Source: Pontibacterium granulatum
GTDB taxonomy: Bacteria; Pseudomonadota; Gammaproteobacteria; Pseudomonadales; Balneatricaceae
Length of the DNA: 64,000 nt
Assembly: GCF_029961155.1 (NCBI RefSeq)
Contig: NZ_JASBRH010000002.1
Coordinates: 62,001 to 126,000 of the forward strand
Reading direction: 5' to 3'
This document shows positions 16,931-26,242 of the stretch, piece by piece. A program made the position numbers and the translations under genes. Each line of letters begins with the position of its first letter. Position 1 is the first letter of the stretch. Below the pieces are notes generated by a model. The model was given only the letters and a program-made list of their open reading frames with translations, made no database searches and was not told the DNA's origin.

Positions 16931-19123
16931 ATGGCAGGTTCCGTCGATGAACTTAGCGCTGAATCCAAGTGTGCAGTAGCGCAAACCGAAGTCCCGATGA
17001 CAGTGGAGGAGCTGGACCAGATCCTCAAGCTGCAGCAGGAACTGTTTGCCAGTGTGGCGCGTAACGATGATCATCTGTCGATCATTGCGCAGATCTGCGC
17101 CTTGGCAGAAGGTTTTCTACCCAATGCGGTGGCGTCGGTCATGTTGCTCGATCCGCAAACTGGATTGATGAGTGTGCTTTCCGCACCGAGTGTGCCGCAG
17201 CAGGGAATCGAAGCGCTGCGTGGCCTCAAGCCCGGTAAGTCGGGTGGTTCCTGCGGTAACGCGGTTTTTTCCAATCAGCCTGTGTATGTTCAGGACACCT
17301 TCGCCGATCCCCGTTGGGCGGATCTGAGGCAGATCGCCTACGACTTCAATCTGTGTTCCTGCTGGTCGACGCCGGTGCGCAACGAAAAGCTGGAAGCGAT
17401 CGGTTCTTTTGCGCTGTCCTCCTTTGAGCATCGTTTCCCATCTGCTTTTCATAAACGCTTGCTGGAAGTTGGTGCCCACATTATCAGTATCGTACTGGCG
17501 CGCCAGGGACAGGTTGAAGATCTGGAGGCCAGCCGCAAACGGATCGAACTGATGGGTACAGTGCTGACCCAATCCTCGGAAGGTGTATTGGTGACTGATG
17601 AGCACAATCGCATTGTAGAAACCAACGCAGCGTTTGAACGCATCACCGGTTACCGCAACCATGAAGTGCGTGGTCGCGACCCCAAATTACTCTCCTCTGG
17701 TTTGCAAGATGCAGCTTTCTATGAGCGGATGTGGGCCGAATTGCTGCTGCATGACAATTGGCACGGTGAAATAATCAACCAGCGCAAAGACGGCTCCGAA
17801 CTGTGTCAGTGGATGAGCTTGAGTGTCATTCGTGACCCGATGGGGCGTGTCCGTAACCATGTGGCGGTGTTTACTGACCTGACCGAGCTGAAAGCGGGTA
17901 AGGAGAAACTGGTACACGCGTTGGAGCATGACCAGCTCACCGGTTTGCCCAACAAGTCCAAGCTGACCATGCTGCTGGATGAGGGAGTTCATAGCCGCTC
18001 GCTGTTGCTGCTGAATGTGGATAACTTCAGCTACATCAATACGGGCTATAGCCTGGCCTTTGGCGACAAGTTGCTGTGTGCCATTGCTAGGCGTTTGCTG
18101 GAGATCGAACCCCACGCCCAGATATTCAGAATCAACGCCGACGAGTTTGCGTTGTACTTCGATCGGGAAGTTGATCTGGTGGCGGTCAATGCCCGCGTAC
18201 AGAAGCAGTTCTTCTCCCGTCAAATTGACGTGGAAGACTTGGGATTCAACATTACCTTTACCGCAGGAGGTGCCGTTGGTCGCGAAGGCCTGGCGAGCAA
18301 AGCGGTGCAGGCGCTACGCAAAGCGCGTGAGTTGGGTAAGAACCAGTTCCACCTCTATGCTGCGGACAGCGACGAGCCGGATCAGGCAAAACGGGCCGAG
18401 CATATTTATTGGAACGGTATGTTGCACGATGCGCTGGCGAACGGCGGCATCGAACCGTATTTCCAGGGGATTCGTGATAACCACACCGGCGAGATCGTTA
18501 AATACGAAGCATTGGTGCGCCTGCTTGAGGGCGGCACGGTGCATAGTCCATTCCATTTCCTGGACGCGGCGCGTCTATCGGGATTACTACCGCTGATCAC
18601 CCGTCGTGTGATCGACCGAGGTTTTTCTCAGATTGCCGGTACAGCCATTGAGCTGTCGATCAACGTCACTGAAGAGGACCTCAACCAGCACTACTTGGAG
18701 CAATACCTGGAAACCAAGCTGGCTGAATATGCGGTGCAGCCGGAACAGGTGACGCTGGAGATTCTGGAGGGGGTCAGCTCCACCGGTAAGAAGAACCATA
18801 TTAAGCAGCTGCGTGCGCTGAAGGCACGCGGTTATCATCTGGCGATCGATGACTTTGGCACCGAATACTCAAACTTCGAACGTATCCTCGAGCTGAATGT
18901 GGATGTGGTGAAGATTGACGCCAAGTACATCAAGAACATCGCCGAAGACAGAGCGAGTTACGAGATCACGCGGGCGATTGTGTATTTTGCCAAGAACGCG
19001 GGAATCGAAACCGTGGCCGAGTTTGTCCACAGTGAAGCTGTGCAGGCGATTGTTGAAGAGTTGGGAATTGAGTATTCGCAGGGTTATTTGTTCAGCGAGC
19101 CTGCGGCAGAGATCCATCTGTAA
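16931..19123 (+). CDS. GAF-PAS-degenerate GGDEF-EAL cyclic-di-GMP phosphodiesterase
   Basis: The 730-residue soluble sensor protein has a GAF domain (about 30-190), a PAS domain (about 205-320), a GGDEF domain whose active-site signature is degraded to NADEF, and a C-terminal EAL domain. The EAL part keeps EAL (YEALVRL), the metal-site Asn in SINVTEE, LEILEG, DDFGTEYS, VVKID and VAEF, and ends with GYLFSEP, so it should hydrolyse c-di-GMP. The GGDEF part probably lacks cyclase activity and may bind GTP as a regulator. The start is ATG 16931, preceded by ggaagg; no transmembrane segment is seen. The GAF ligand is unknown. Confidence 0.9.
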   Translation: MAGSVDELSAESKCAVAQTEVPMTVEELDQILKLQQELFASVARNDDHLSIIAQICALAEGFLPNAVASVMLLDPQTGLMSVLSAPSVPQQGIEALRGLKPGKSGGSCGNAVFSNQPVYVQDTFADPRWADLRQIAYDFNLCSCWSTPVRNEKLEAIGSFALSSFEHRFPSAFHKRLLEVGAHIISIVLARQGQVEDLEASRKRIELMGTVLTQSSEGVLVTDEHNRIVETNAAFERITGYRNHEVRGRDPKLLSSGLQDAAFYERMWAELLLHDNWHGEIINQRKDGSELCQWMSLSVIRDPMGRVRNHVAVFTDLTELKAGKEKLVHALEHDQLTGLPNKSKLTMLLDEGVHSRSLLLLNVDNFSYINTGYSLAFGDKLLCAIARRLLEIEPHAQIFRINADEFALYFDREVDLVAVNARVQKQFFSRQIDVEDLGFNITFTAGGAVGREGLASKAVQALRKARELGKNQFHLYAADSDEPDQAKRAEHIYWNGMLHDALANGGIEPYFQGIRDNHTGEIVKYEALVRLLEGGTVHSPFHFLDAARLSGLLPLITRRVIDRGFSQIAGTAIELSINVTEEDLNQHYLEQYLETKLAEYAVQPEQVTLEILEGVSSTGKKNHIKQLRALKARGYHLAIDDFGTEYSNFERILELNVDVVKIDAKYIKNIAEDRASYEITRAIVYFAKNAGIETVAEFVHSEAVQAIVEELGIEYSQGYLFSEPAAEIHL

Positions 19124-19145
19124 GAAAAGGAAGGTGGGAACCTTC

Positions 19146-19427
19146 TTACACCTCAATATCAATCAGTGTGCCGATACGTTCGCTGTCGGCCTGCAAAACC
19201 TTGGTGCCTGCTTCCGCTTCTGTTTTTGCCAGCTGCAGCTCTACCAGTGATGACTCGATCGGTTTATTGGCCACCGGTGCAAAAGTGTTGGAAGACTTCT
19301 GGGCGTCGGTAGTTTCAACCGGAGTATCGATCGGTGCTTGTGCGATCTCGGTTGCCGCCTGATCCATGCGTTGTTGAGACTGGCTGATGGCCTGGTACGC
19401 CGACTGACTGGCGGGTTGAATATCCAT
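19146..19427 (-). CDS. Small unknown protein, flagellar-rod-like ends
   Basis: The 93-residue acidic, Gln/Ala-rich protein starts MDIQPASQSAYQAISQSQQR and ends LQADSERIGTLIDIEV. The helical ends loosely resemble the N- and C-terminal heptad regions of flagellar rod and hook proteins, with a Pro/Thr/Ser-rich middle. I do not recognise a named family. It converges on the EAL gene with 22 nt between stops. A role in the flagellum is only a guess from the terminal patterns. Confidence 0.6.
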   Translation of the reverse strand: MDIQPASQSAYQAISQSQQRMDQAATEIAQAPIDTPVETTDAQKSSNTFAPVANKPIESSLVELQLAKTEAEAGTKVLQADSERIGTLIDIEV

Positions 19428-19561
19428 GGCGGTTCTACCTGATTGGGTGGGATTCAGCCCCTAGGGTAGAGGTTAAAGATGACCGTTACTAGTGTGACTC
19501 ATGCTTTTTTCGTAGTTCTGTTCTTGCATCAGGCTTTTTGTTGATCTCAGGCAGATAAAAT

Positions 19562-19595
19562 AAAACCCCGCCCAGGTTGCCCTGAGCGGGGTTTT
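19562..19595 (-). terminator. Rho-independent terminator after ppa
   Basis: A perfect 10-bp stem, aaaaccccgc/gcggggtttt, with an internal cagg/cctg pair lies 35 nt beyond the ppa stop. It continues into attttatct on the minus strand. Confidence 0.9.
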
Positions 19596-19629
19596 CTAAA
19601 GTGTTAAGCAGCCTGAGACTGCTTACGTA

Positions 19630-20163
19630 TTATTTAGCGGCTTCGTATGCAGCGGCAGCTTCAACAATCGCAGCGCGTGCAGCGTCAGCGTTGTCCCAGC
19701 CTTCAACCTTAACCCACTTGCCTTCTTCCAGACCTTTGTAGTTCTCGAAGAAGTGCTTGATGCGGTCACGCATCAGCTGAGGTACGTCTTCGATGTCGTT
19801 TACATCTTTGTACGCTTTAGTCAGCTTGTCGTGAGGAACAGCAACCAGCTTAGCGTCTTCGCCTGCTTCGTCGGTCATGTTCAGAACGCCTACAGGACGG
19901 CAACGGATTACGGAACCTGGGATTACCGGGTATGGCGTCAGAACCAGTACGTCCAGTGCGTCGCCGTCGTCCGCCAGGGTGTTGTTGATGTAACCGTAGT
20001 TAGCTGGGTAGAACATAGGAGCAGCCATGAAACGGTCAACGAAGATCGCGTCTTCCTCTTTCTCGATCTCGTATTTTACCGGAGAACTCTCTGCCGGGAT
20101 TTCGATCACAACGTAGATGTCGTTTGGCAGATCTTTGCCTGCAGGGATTTTAGCGAAGCTCAT
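19630..20163 (-). CDS. ppa: Inorganic pyrophosphatase
   Basis: Soluble family I pyrophosphatase hydrolyses PPi to phosphate, pulling biosynthetic reactions forward. The 177-residue product has the Mg-binding signature DGDALDVLV with Asp66, Asp68 and Asp71, plus YPANYGYI and the conserved EDAIFVDRF region. It is transcribed alone, leftward, with its own terminator. Length matches the bacterial hexameric enzyme. Confidence 0.97.
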   Translation of the reverse strand: MSFAKIPAGKDLPNDIYVVIEIPAESSPVKYEIEKEEDAIFVDRFMAAPMFYPANYGYINNTLADDGDALDVLVLTPYPVIPGSVIRCRPVGVLNMTDEAGEDAKLVAVPHDKLTKAYKDVNDIEDVPQLMRDRIKHFFENYKGLEEGKWVKVEGWDNADAARAAIVEAAAAYEAAK

Positions 20164-20281
20164 GCTTGTCTTCCTGTTAACGATTAATAAATTCAGTGAT
20201 GAGCGGATTATACCCGGATCGTAAACACTCGATGAATACGACTTAACGCTGAGGATAATCCGCTGAAAAGAGTATTTTCGC

Positions 20282-21283
20282 TTAGCTGTTCAGCTTAGCC
20301 GCCTGGGATTCTTCATTACCCTGGTGGTACTCGATCGCAGTGGCCACTTCGTTATGAGAACCCAGTGCGACGGAAACGCGCTGGTGAATGTGGCTTGGCT
20401 CAATGTCCAGAATGTTTTCGTAGCAGGTGCTTGCCTTGCCGCTGGCCTGTTCGATCAGCAGTCCCATTGGGTTGCCTTCGTACATCAGGCGCAGTTTACC
20501 CGGCTTGTTAGGATTGCGCTGATCCCACGGGTAGGTGAAGATACCGCCGCGGGTCAGTACGCGGTGTACCTCTGCAACCATGGATGCAACCCAACGCATG
20601 TTGAAGTTCTTGCCACGTGGGCCTTCTGCGCCCTGCAACAGGTCACCGATGTAGCTCTGCATCTGTGGTTCCCAGAAACGCTGGTTGGACATGTTGATGG
20701 CAAACTCTTTGGTGTCCGCCGGGATCGTTACGTTCTGCTCAGTCAGCAGGAAGTCACCGGTGTGTGCCAGAGTGAACATGTTTACGCCGGAACCGGTGGT
20801 CAGGGTCAGTACTGCGGATGGGCCGTACAGTACGTAACCGGATGCTACCTGTGCGCGTCCCTTCTGCAGGTACGCTTTTTCGTCAGCACCGGTCAGGCCT
20901 TTAGGCAGTTCCAGAATGGAGAAAATGGTACCCACGGAGACGTTTACGTCGATGTTGGAGGAACCGTCCAGTGGGTCGAAGATGATCAGGTAGCGACCGT
21001 CCGCGTGACCTGCAACCGGGTCGTCTTCCTCTTCAGATGCGATACCGGCAACCAGCGGGTTATCCAGCATGACCTTTTTCAGTACGTCGTTGGCGATAAC
21101 ATCCAGCTTTTTCTGTGTCTCACCCTGAACGTTGGTATTGTCTGTGGTGCCCAGTACACCCGCCAGTGCGCCTTCACGCAGCTGAATGGCGATCTCTTTA
21201 CAGGCGATCATCAGGGTGTCAATCAGGTCAACCAGGTTGGTGTCCGTTTTTTGGTGGGTCAGAAACTGGCTCAGAGTCTGCAT
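20282..21283 (-). CDS. fbp: Class I fructose-1,6-bisphosphatase
   Basis: Fbp removes the C1 phosphate of fructose-1,6-bisphosphate in gluconeogenesis. The 333-residue protein starts [20 protein letters not shown] and has the metal site [10 protein letters not shown] at residues 103-112 and the SEEEDDP loop upstream. A longer frame to 21373 adds a non-family tail, so ATG 21283, with ggagag upstream, is used. It is a single-gene unit between ppa and the divergent mpl operon. Confidence 0.96.
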   Translation of the reverse strand: MQTLSQFLTHQKTDTNLVDLIDTLMIACKEIAIQLREGALAGVLGTTDNTNVQGETQKKLDVIANDVLKKVMLDNPLVAGIASEEEDDPVAGHADGRYLIIFDPLDGSSNIDVNVSVGTIFSILELPKGLTGADEKAYLQKGRAQVASGYVLYGPSAVLTLTTGSGVNMFTLAHTGDFLLTEQNVTIPADTKEFAINMSNQRFWEPQMQSYIGDLLQGAEGPRGKNFNMRWVASMVAEVHRVLTRGGIFTYPWDQRNPNKPGKLRLMYEGNPMGLLIEQASGKASTCYENILDIEPSHIHQRVSVALGSHNEVATAIEYHQGNEESQAAKLNS

Positions 21284-21307
21284 CAGATCTGTATCTCTCC
21301 GCTTGTG

Positions 21308-21334
21308 GCAGGTTGGTAAATTGCAGGTTGGTAA
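21308..21334. repeat. Short direct repeat upstream of fbp
   Basis: gcaggttggtaa occurs at 21308-21319 and again at 21323-21334, in the fbp leader. It is a 15-bp-period tandem pair that could arise by slippage; no function is evident. Confidence 0.6.
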
Positions 21335-21493
21335 TTGGGTGGCGATTTTACGTGATATGGCCACGGATTGCATGGCCTGCAGGTCAATTAGTGGGCTTTT
21401 TTACGAATTCCTTCGTAGCGGCAACGTGACCGCCGGGAAAGCGGTAAAAAACTGTTATTATGGAACGTATTGATTGATCAGGGAGTTTGCTAA

Positions 21494-22864
21494 GTGCATA
21501 TCCACATTCTTGGAATTTGCGGCACCTTTATGGGGTCGCTGGCGTTGTTGGCGAAAGAGCTGGGTCATAAGGTGACCGGATCTGATGCCAACGTATATCC
21601 ACCTATGAGCACCCAGCTGCAAGCGCAGGGGATCGAGCTGATGGAGGGGTACGATCCTGCCCATCTGCAACCTGAGCCGGATCTGGTGGTGGTCGGTAAC
21701 GCCATGAGCCGCGGCAACCCGGCAGTGGAGTATGTACTGGATAAAGGGCTGAAATATACCTCGGGGCCGGCCTGGCTGCACGATGCATTGCTGCGTGATT
21801 GCTGGGTGTTGGCGGTGTCCGGTACCCACGGTAAAACCACCACAGCCACCATGCTGGCCTGGATTCTGGAGCACGCCGGTATGAAGCCGGGTTTCCTGAT
21901 AGGTGGTGTGCCGCAGAACTTTCCGGTATCGGCGCGTGTCGGTGACTCGCCGTTTTTTGTGATCGAGGCGGACGAATACGACACCGCCTTCTTCGACAAA
22001 CGCTCCAAATTTGTTCACTACTGCCCGCGTACCCTGATCCTGAATAACCTGGAATACGACCACGCGGATATCTTCCCGAATCTGGCGGCGATCCAGACCC
22101 AGTTCCACCACCTGGTGCGCATTGTGCCGGGTAATGGTCAGATCATTCTGCCAAAGGGGCAACCAGCACTGGATGAGGTACTGGAACAAGGGTGTTGGAC
22201 CGACGTTGTACAGACCAGCGTGGACGGAGGGGAAGCGGATTTTCAGGCCAATCTGCTGAAAGAAGACGGTTCCCACTTCGAAGTGCGTTTTGACGGTGAG
22301 ATGAAAGGCATTGTGGAGTGGTCGATGACTGGCTTGCACAGTGTGAACAACGGTCTGGTTGCCATCGCTGCTGCACGTAACGTGGGCGTCCAGCCGGAAC
22401 ATGCCATTGAAGCCCTGAACGAATTCGGTGGCGTTAAACGTCGCATGGAGCTGGTGGGCGATGTGGATAACATCCGTGTGTATGACGATTTTGCCCACCA
22501 TCCAACCGCGATTGAAACCACCCTGGCAGGCCTTCGTGCCAATGTGGGGGACGCGCCGATCATTGCGGTGATCGAACCACGCTCTAACACCATGCAGCAG
22601 GGCGTGCATCAGGATACGCTGGCTGCTTCCACCGTGATGGCTGATCAGGTGTTCTGGTATCAGCCGTCCCATCTGGATTGGTCGCTGCAGGACGCTGTAT
22701 CTGACAGCCCGGTACCGGCAAAGGTATGCAGTGACACCCAGAACATCATCGACCAGGTGGTGGCGCTGGCTGAACCGGGTACCCATGTGGTGGTGATGAG
22801 CAACGGTGGCTTTGAAGGTATTCACAGTCGACTGGTGAATGCTCTGCAGGAGAAACAGGCATGA
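21494..22864 (+). CDS. mpl: UDP-N-acetylmuramate:L-Ala-gamma-D-Glu-meso-DAP ligase
   Basis: Mpl recycles murein tripeptide by joining it to UDP-MurNAc. The 456-residue protein starts at GTG ([19 protein letters not shown]), has the Mur-ligase ATP motif [13 protein letters not shown], and ends with a C-terminal ligase domain containing [11 protein letters not shown]. The GTG has aggag about 10 nt upstream. The next gene, ubiX, overlaps it by 4 nt (ATGA), a pairing also found in pseudomonads. Confidence 0.95.
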   Translation: MHIHILGICGTFMGSLALLAKELGHKVTGSDANVYPPMSTQLQAQGIELMEGYDPAHLQPEPDLVVVGNAMSRGNPAVEYVLDKGLKYTSGPAWLHDALLRDCWVLAVSGTHGKTTTATMLAWILEHAGMKPGFLIGGVPQNFPVSARVGDSPFFVIEADEYDTAFFDKRSKFVHYCPRTLILNNLEYDHADIFPNLAAIQTQFHHLVRIVPGNGQIILPKGQPALDEVLEQGCWTDVVQTSVDGGEADFQANLLKEDGSHFEVRFDGEMKGIVEWSMTGLHSVNNGLVAIAAARNVGVQPEHAIEALNEFGGVKRRMELVGDVDNIRVYDDFAHHPTAIETTLAGLRANVGDAPIIAVIEPRSNTMQQGVHQDTLAASTVMADQVFWYQPSHLDWSLQDAVSDSPVPAKVCSDTQNIIDQVVALAEPGTHVVVMSNGGFEGIHSRLVNALQEKQA

Positions 22865-23478
22865 GGTTGGATCGTGTAACGCTAGCCATTACAGGGGCCT
22901 CCGGTGCCCAGTACGGTTTGCGCCTGCTGGAGTGTCTGGTGGCCGCAGATATTCAGGTGATGGTATTGATCTCCCGTGCTGCTCAAGTGGTGATTGCGAC
23001 GGAAACCGATCTGAATCTGCCGGGCGGTACCGCCGAGCAGGAGCGGTTTCTGACCGCCCACTGCAACGCCAAAGAGGGACAGGTCCGTGTCTTTGGGCGC
23101 GAGCAGTGGATGTCGCCGGTGGCATCCGGCTCCGGCGCACCGTCGGCGATGGTGGTGTGCCCGTGTAGCACAGGTACATTGTCCGCGATCGCCTGTGGTG
23201 CCAGTAATAACCTGATAGAGCGGGCGGCGGATGTGGCCCTGAAAGAGCGACGCCAGCTGATTCTGGTACCCCGGGAGGCGCCGTATTCTGAAATCCACTT
23301 GGAGCACATGCTCAAGCTGACCCGCATGGGGGCGGTAGTGATTCCCGCCAGTCCGGGCTTTTACAATAAGCCAACTTGTATTGAGGATATGATCGACTTC
23401 GTGGTGGCACGTATCCTCAATCAGCTGGGTATCGAGCAGGATCTGATGCCACGCTGGGGCGATGATCTGATCAGGTGA
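22861..23478 (+). CDS. ubiX: Flavin prenyltransferase UbiX
   Basis: UbiX makes the prenylated FMN cofactor used by the UbiD decarboxylase in ubiquinone synthesis. The 205-residue protein has the FMN-binding [10 protein letters not shown] start, the [13 protein letters not shown] segment and [14 protein letters not shown]. It overlaps mpl by 4 nt. UbiD itself is not in the window. Confidence 0.95.
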   Translation: MRLDRVTLAITGASGAQYGLRLLECLVAADIQVMVLISRAAQVVIATETDLNLPGGTAEQERFLTAHCNAKEGQVRVFGREQWMSPVASGSGAPSAMVVCPCSTGTLSAIACGASNNLIERAADVALKERRQLILVPREAPYSEIHLEHMLKLTRMGAVVIPASPGFYNKPTCIEDMIDFVVARILNQLGIEQDLMPRWGDDLIR

Positions 23479-23533
23479 AATCAGGTCGCGCACAGAGTAG
23501 AATTCGCCCCTTATCTGATAACAGGTTTGAGTC

Positions 23534-24223
23534 ATGCCCAAGATTTTAGCGCTGGATACCTCCACTGATGCCTGCTCCGTGGCGTTGGATATCAACGGAA
23601 ACGTAACGCAGGATTTCCGCATTATTCCTCGTCAGCACACCAAGCAGTTGTTGCCGATGGTGCAGGATATGTTGCGCGAACATGACCTGACTGTAGCGGA
23701 TCTGGACGCCATCGCCGTAGGGCGCGGACCGGGCTCGTTTGCTGGCATCCGTATCGCCACCGGTGCGGCTCAGGGTCTGGCGTTCGCGGCTGAACTGCCG
23801 ATGCTGCCAACCTCCACCTTGGCGGCGATGGCGCTGAAGATTCACCGTGATACGGGCGCAGAGTTTATTGTCACTGCACTGGATGCGCGGATGGACGAAA
23901 TCTATTGCTGTGCGTACCAGATTAAGAATGGCCTGCCCGTTGAATTGATGCCGGAAACCGTGTGTGCACCGCAGCAGCTGAAACTGCCGGATGCGGCAGA
24001 TAGCTGGACCGTGGGTGGCAGCGGTTGGGTGTATCTGGAGGCGATGTCTGCAGAGGTACAGCAGGCGGTAAACCCGCTGGAAACGATGATTTATCCGGCG
24101 GCCGCAGAGATTGTTACATTGGCATTGGAAGATTGGAACGCAGGGAAAGCGGTGGCGCCGGAAGAGGCGTTGCCGGTTTATTTGCGTGATGAAGTTGCAT
24201 GGAAAAAGAAGGACCAGCAATAA
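23534..24223 (+). CDS. tsaB: tRNA t6A biosynthesis protein TsaB
   Basis: TsaB is the non-catalytic ASKHA-fold partner of TsaD in making threonylcarbamoyladenosine at position 37 of ANN-decoding tRNAs. The 229-residue product begins MPKILALDTSTDACSVAL and has the GRGPGSFAGIRIATG segment that defines the family. It follows ubiX by 55 nt and is followed after 3 nt by uppP, so it is probably cotranscribed with uppP. Confidence 0.94.
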   Translation: MPKILALDTSTDACSVALDINGNVTQDFRIIPRQHTKQLLPMVQDMLREHDLTVADLDAIAVGRGPGSFAGIRIATGAAQGLAFAAELPMLPTSTLAAMALKIHRDTGAEFIVTALDARMDEIYCCAYQIKNGLPVELMPETVCAPQQLKLPDAADSWTVGGSGWVYLEAMSAEVQQAVNPLETMIYPAAAEIVTLALEDWNAGKAVAPEEALPVYLRDEVAWKKKDQQ

Positions 24224-24226
24224 GTT

Positions 24227-25027
24227 ATGGATTGGCTACAAGTTACCATTCTCGCCCTGATTCAGGGGTTGACCGAGTTTCTCCCGATCTCAAGCTCCGC
24301 CCACCTGATTCTGCCGTCGCAGTTGTTGGGGTGGGAAGACCAGGGGTTGGCGTTTGACGTCGGCGTACACGTCGGCACCCTGAGTGCGGTGATGCTCTAC
24401 TTCCGCAAGGATATTGCTGCCATGATTGGTGCGTGGCTGAACTCCCTGCGGGGGCGTCAAACCACGGAAGGCTGGCTGGCCTGGTATGTGGCCTTTGCCA
24501 CGATTCCCGCTGTGGTCTTTGGCCTGGCGATTAACGATATCATCGACGTATATGGTCGTTCGATTCTGGTGATTGCGGGTACCACTCTGATCTTCGGCGC
24601 ACTGCTGTGGTGGGCGGATAAGAACCGTACCGAGGTACGCTCGCTGGATAAGATCACCTTTAAAGATGCGATGATCATCGGTGTGGCCCAGGCTGTAGCC
24701 TTGATTCCGGGTACATCGCGTAGCGGCATTACCATTACTGCAGCACTGATGTTGGGTCTGGAACGTCAGGCCGCGGCTCGCTTTTCGTTTCTGCTATCTA
24801 TTCCGGTGATTCTGGGTGCCGGTCTGCTGAAAGGTAAGGAGCTGGTGGAAACCGGCACCGATGCTCAGTGGGCGATGGTGATCGGTGGCGCAATGATCGC
24901 CGCCGTCAGTGCGTTCAGCTGTATCCATCTCTTCCTGAAATGGTTGGATCGCATTGGCATGATGCCGTTTGTGATCTACCGTTTAGCATTAGGTGTAGCA
25001 TTGCTGGTGGTATATTTCGCTGCATAA
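24227..25027 (+). CDS. uppP: Undecaprenyl-diphosphatase (BacA type)
   Basis: UppP dephosphorylates undecaprenyl diphosphate in the inner membrane to regenerate the lipid carrier for peptidoglycan and O-antigen. The 266-residue multi-pass protein has both conserved motifs: EFLPISSSAH at residues 17-26 and PGTSRSGIT near residue 165. It begins 3 nt after tsaB. Length is typical. Confidence 0.96.
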   Translation: MDWLQVTILALIQGLTEFLPISSSAHLILPSQLLGWEDQGLAFDVGVHVGTLSAVMLYFRKDIAAMIGAWLNSLRGRQTTEGWLAWYVAFATIPAVVFGLAINDIIDVYGRSILVIAGTTLIFGALLWWADKNRTEVRSLDKITFKDAMIIGVAQAVALIPGTSRSGITITAALMLGLERQAAARFSFLLSIPVILGAGLLKGKELVETGTDAQWAMVIGGAMIAAVSAFSCIHLFLKWLDRIGMMPFVIYRLALGVALLVVYFAA

Positions 25028-25069
25028 GCCATCATGGTCATAACGCTGGATAGCTGAAAGAGAGTTTAA

Positions 25070-25375
25070 ATGCAGGTTGGTGCGCACAATACACTGCCAC
25101 AACTCGCAACGTTGCAGAAGCAGCGGGCGGTGACACGTGCGCAGCCCCTGCAGAAACCGGTTGATAGCCAGCGTACCGATGCCAGTCGCAAAACCAATCA
25201 CTTTGCTGTGCTGCAAGGCGAATACCTGCAGCAGGGCAGCCGCAGCGAAACCTTTGAACACCTTAAAGGAATAGGTCTTTCGGTGCGAAATGCGCTGGAA
25301 ACCTACACCGAAACCGCCAGCTTTCAGCCGCGTAACCTGAGCGGTGAGCTGGTGGGTGTTGATCTCTACGTTTGA
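25070..25375 (+). CDS. Small unknown protein between uppP and rsmJ
   Basis: The 101-residue basic, Gln-rich protein has a disordered-looking N-terminal half and a more structured C-terminal half ending [13 protein letters not shown] good agag ribosome site precedes the ATG at 25070. No signal peptide or transmembrane helix is evident and I do not recognise the family. It is in line with uppP (42-nt gap) and rsmJ (23-nt gap), and its stop lies just before the rsmJ start, supporting a real coding gene. Confidence 0.65.
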   Translation: MQVGAHNTLPQLATLQKQRAVTRAQPLQKPVDSQRTDASRKTNHFAVLQGEYLQQGSRSETFEHLKGIGLSVRNALETYTETASFQPRNLSGELVGVDLYV

Positions 25376-25398
25376 TCCCACTCTGTCCCGAGACTTCC

Positions 25399-26196
25399 AT
25401 GAGCGATACTCCCCTGAATCCCTACGCCGTCCTTCCGCTTGGCCCCGCATTTGTTGAGGCAGCGACTGCCCTGGCTGCAGAGATTAACTGTCCGCTGCTG
25501 CGCGAGGGTGATGATCCCGAGCAGTTTGAGGTATTACTGCAGGTAGGCGTGCATGGGTTGGGTCTGCAAGCGACGGGCAAGAAAGCGCCCGGCGCGATCA
25601 ACGCGGACTTTCTGGCCGGGGCCACGGCCCACCGCCGCAAGTTTGGTGGTGGCAAAGGGCAGATGATCGCCAAAGCAGTGGGTATTAAGGGAGGGATTCG
25701 TCCTCAGGTGCTGGATGTGACTGCCGGCCTGGGTAAGGATGCTTTTGTGTTGGCGACACTGGGGTGTGAAATGACTCTGGTTGAGCGCTCACCGGTGATC
25801 CATGCGCTGCTGCGAGACGGGATCGAACGTGCCAAGCAAGACCCGGAAGTTGCAGAGATTGTAGAGCGTATGCAGCTGAACCATGCCAACAGCATTGACT
25901 GGATGCGCGAGCACGCCGCAAACGGCGAACGTTATCAGGTGGTGTATGTGGATCCGATGTTTCCCCACAACGACAAGTCTGCGCTGGTGAAAAAGGAGAT
26001 GCGTGTCTTCCGTCCGGTGGTGGGTGACGATACGGATGCGGAGGAGCTGCTGGAGGCAGCGCTGGGCATTGCCGAGAATCGGGTGGTGGTCAAGCGCCCG
26101 CGCAAGGCGCCAACGATCGGCTCACGGGCGCCGAGTTATCAGCTGGAAGGCAAATCCAGTCGTTACGATATCTATACCCTTAAAAAGTTAGGCTGA
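25399..26196 (+). CDS. rsmJ: 16S rRNA (guanine1516-N2)-methyltransferase
   Basis: RsmJ methylates G1516 of small-subunit rRNA using S-adenosylmethionine. The 265-residue protein has the SAM motif [18 protein letters not shown] and the catalytic DPMFPHN loop, and ends ...[12 protein letters not shown] as RsmJ proteins do. Translation is taken from ATG 25399 ([12 protein letters not shown]); nine upstream residues in frame are dropped. It ends 46 nt from the convergent plsB. Confidence 0.93.
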   Translation: MSDTPLNPYAVLPLGPAFVEAATALAAEINCPLLREGDDPEQFEVLLQVGVHGLGLQATGKKAPGAINADFLAGATAHRRKFGGGKGQMIAKAVGIKGGIRPQVLDVTAGLGKDAFVLATLGCEMTLVERSPVIHALLRDGIERAKQDPEVAEIVERMQLNHANSIDWMREHAANGERYQVVYVDPMFPHNDKSALVKKEMRVFRPVVGDDTDAEELLEAALGIAENRVVVKRPRKAPTIGSRAPSYQLEGKSSRYDIYTLKKLG

Positions 26197-26242
26197 TAAG
26201 GCCAGCGTTTTAAGGCTTAGCGCAGGGGCGTTGAAGCGGTTT

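Noticed and set aside
20324-21319. 331-codon frame antisense to fbp
   Set aside because: Shadow of fbp; no ribosome site or domain.
21458-22825. 455-codon frame antisense to mpl
   Set aside because: It mirrors mpl codon structure; the product is His/Gln-rich, with no recognisable domain.
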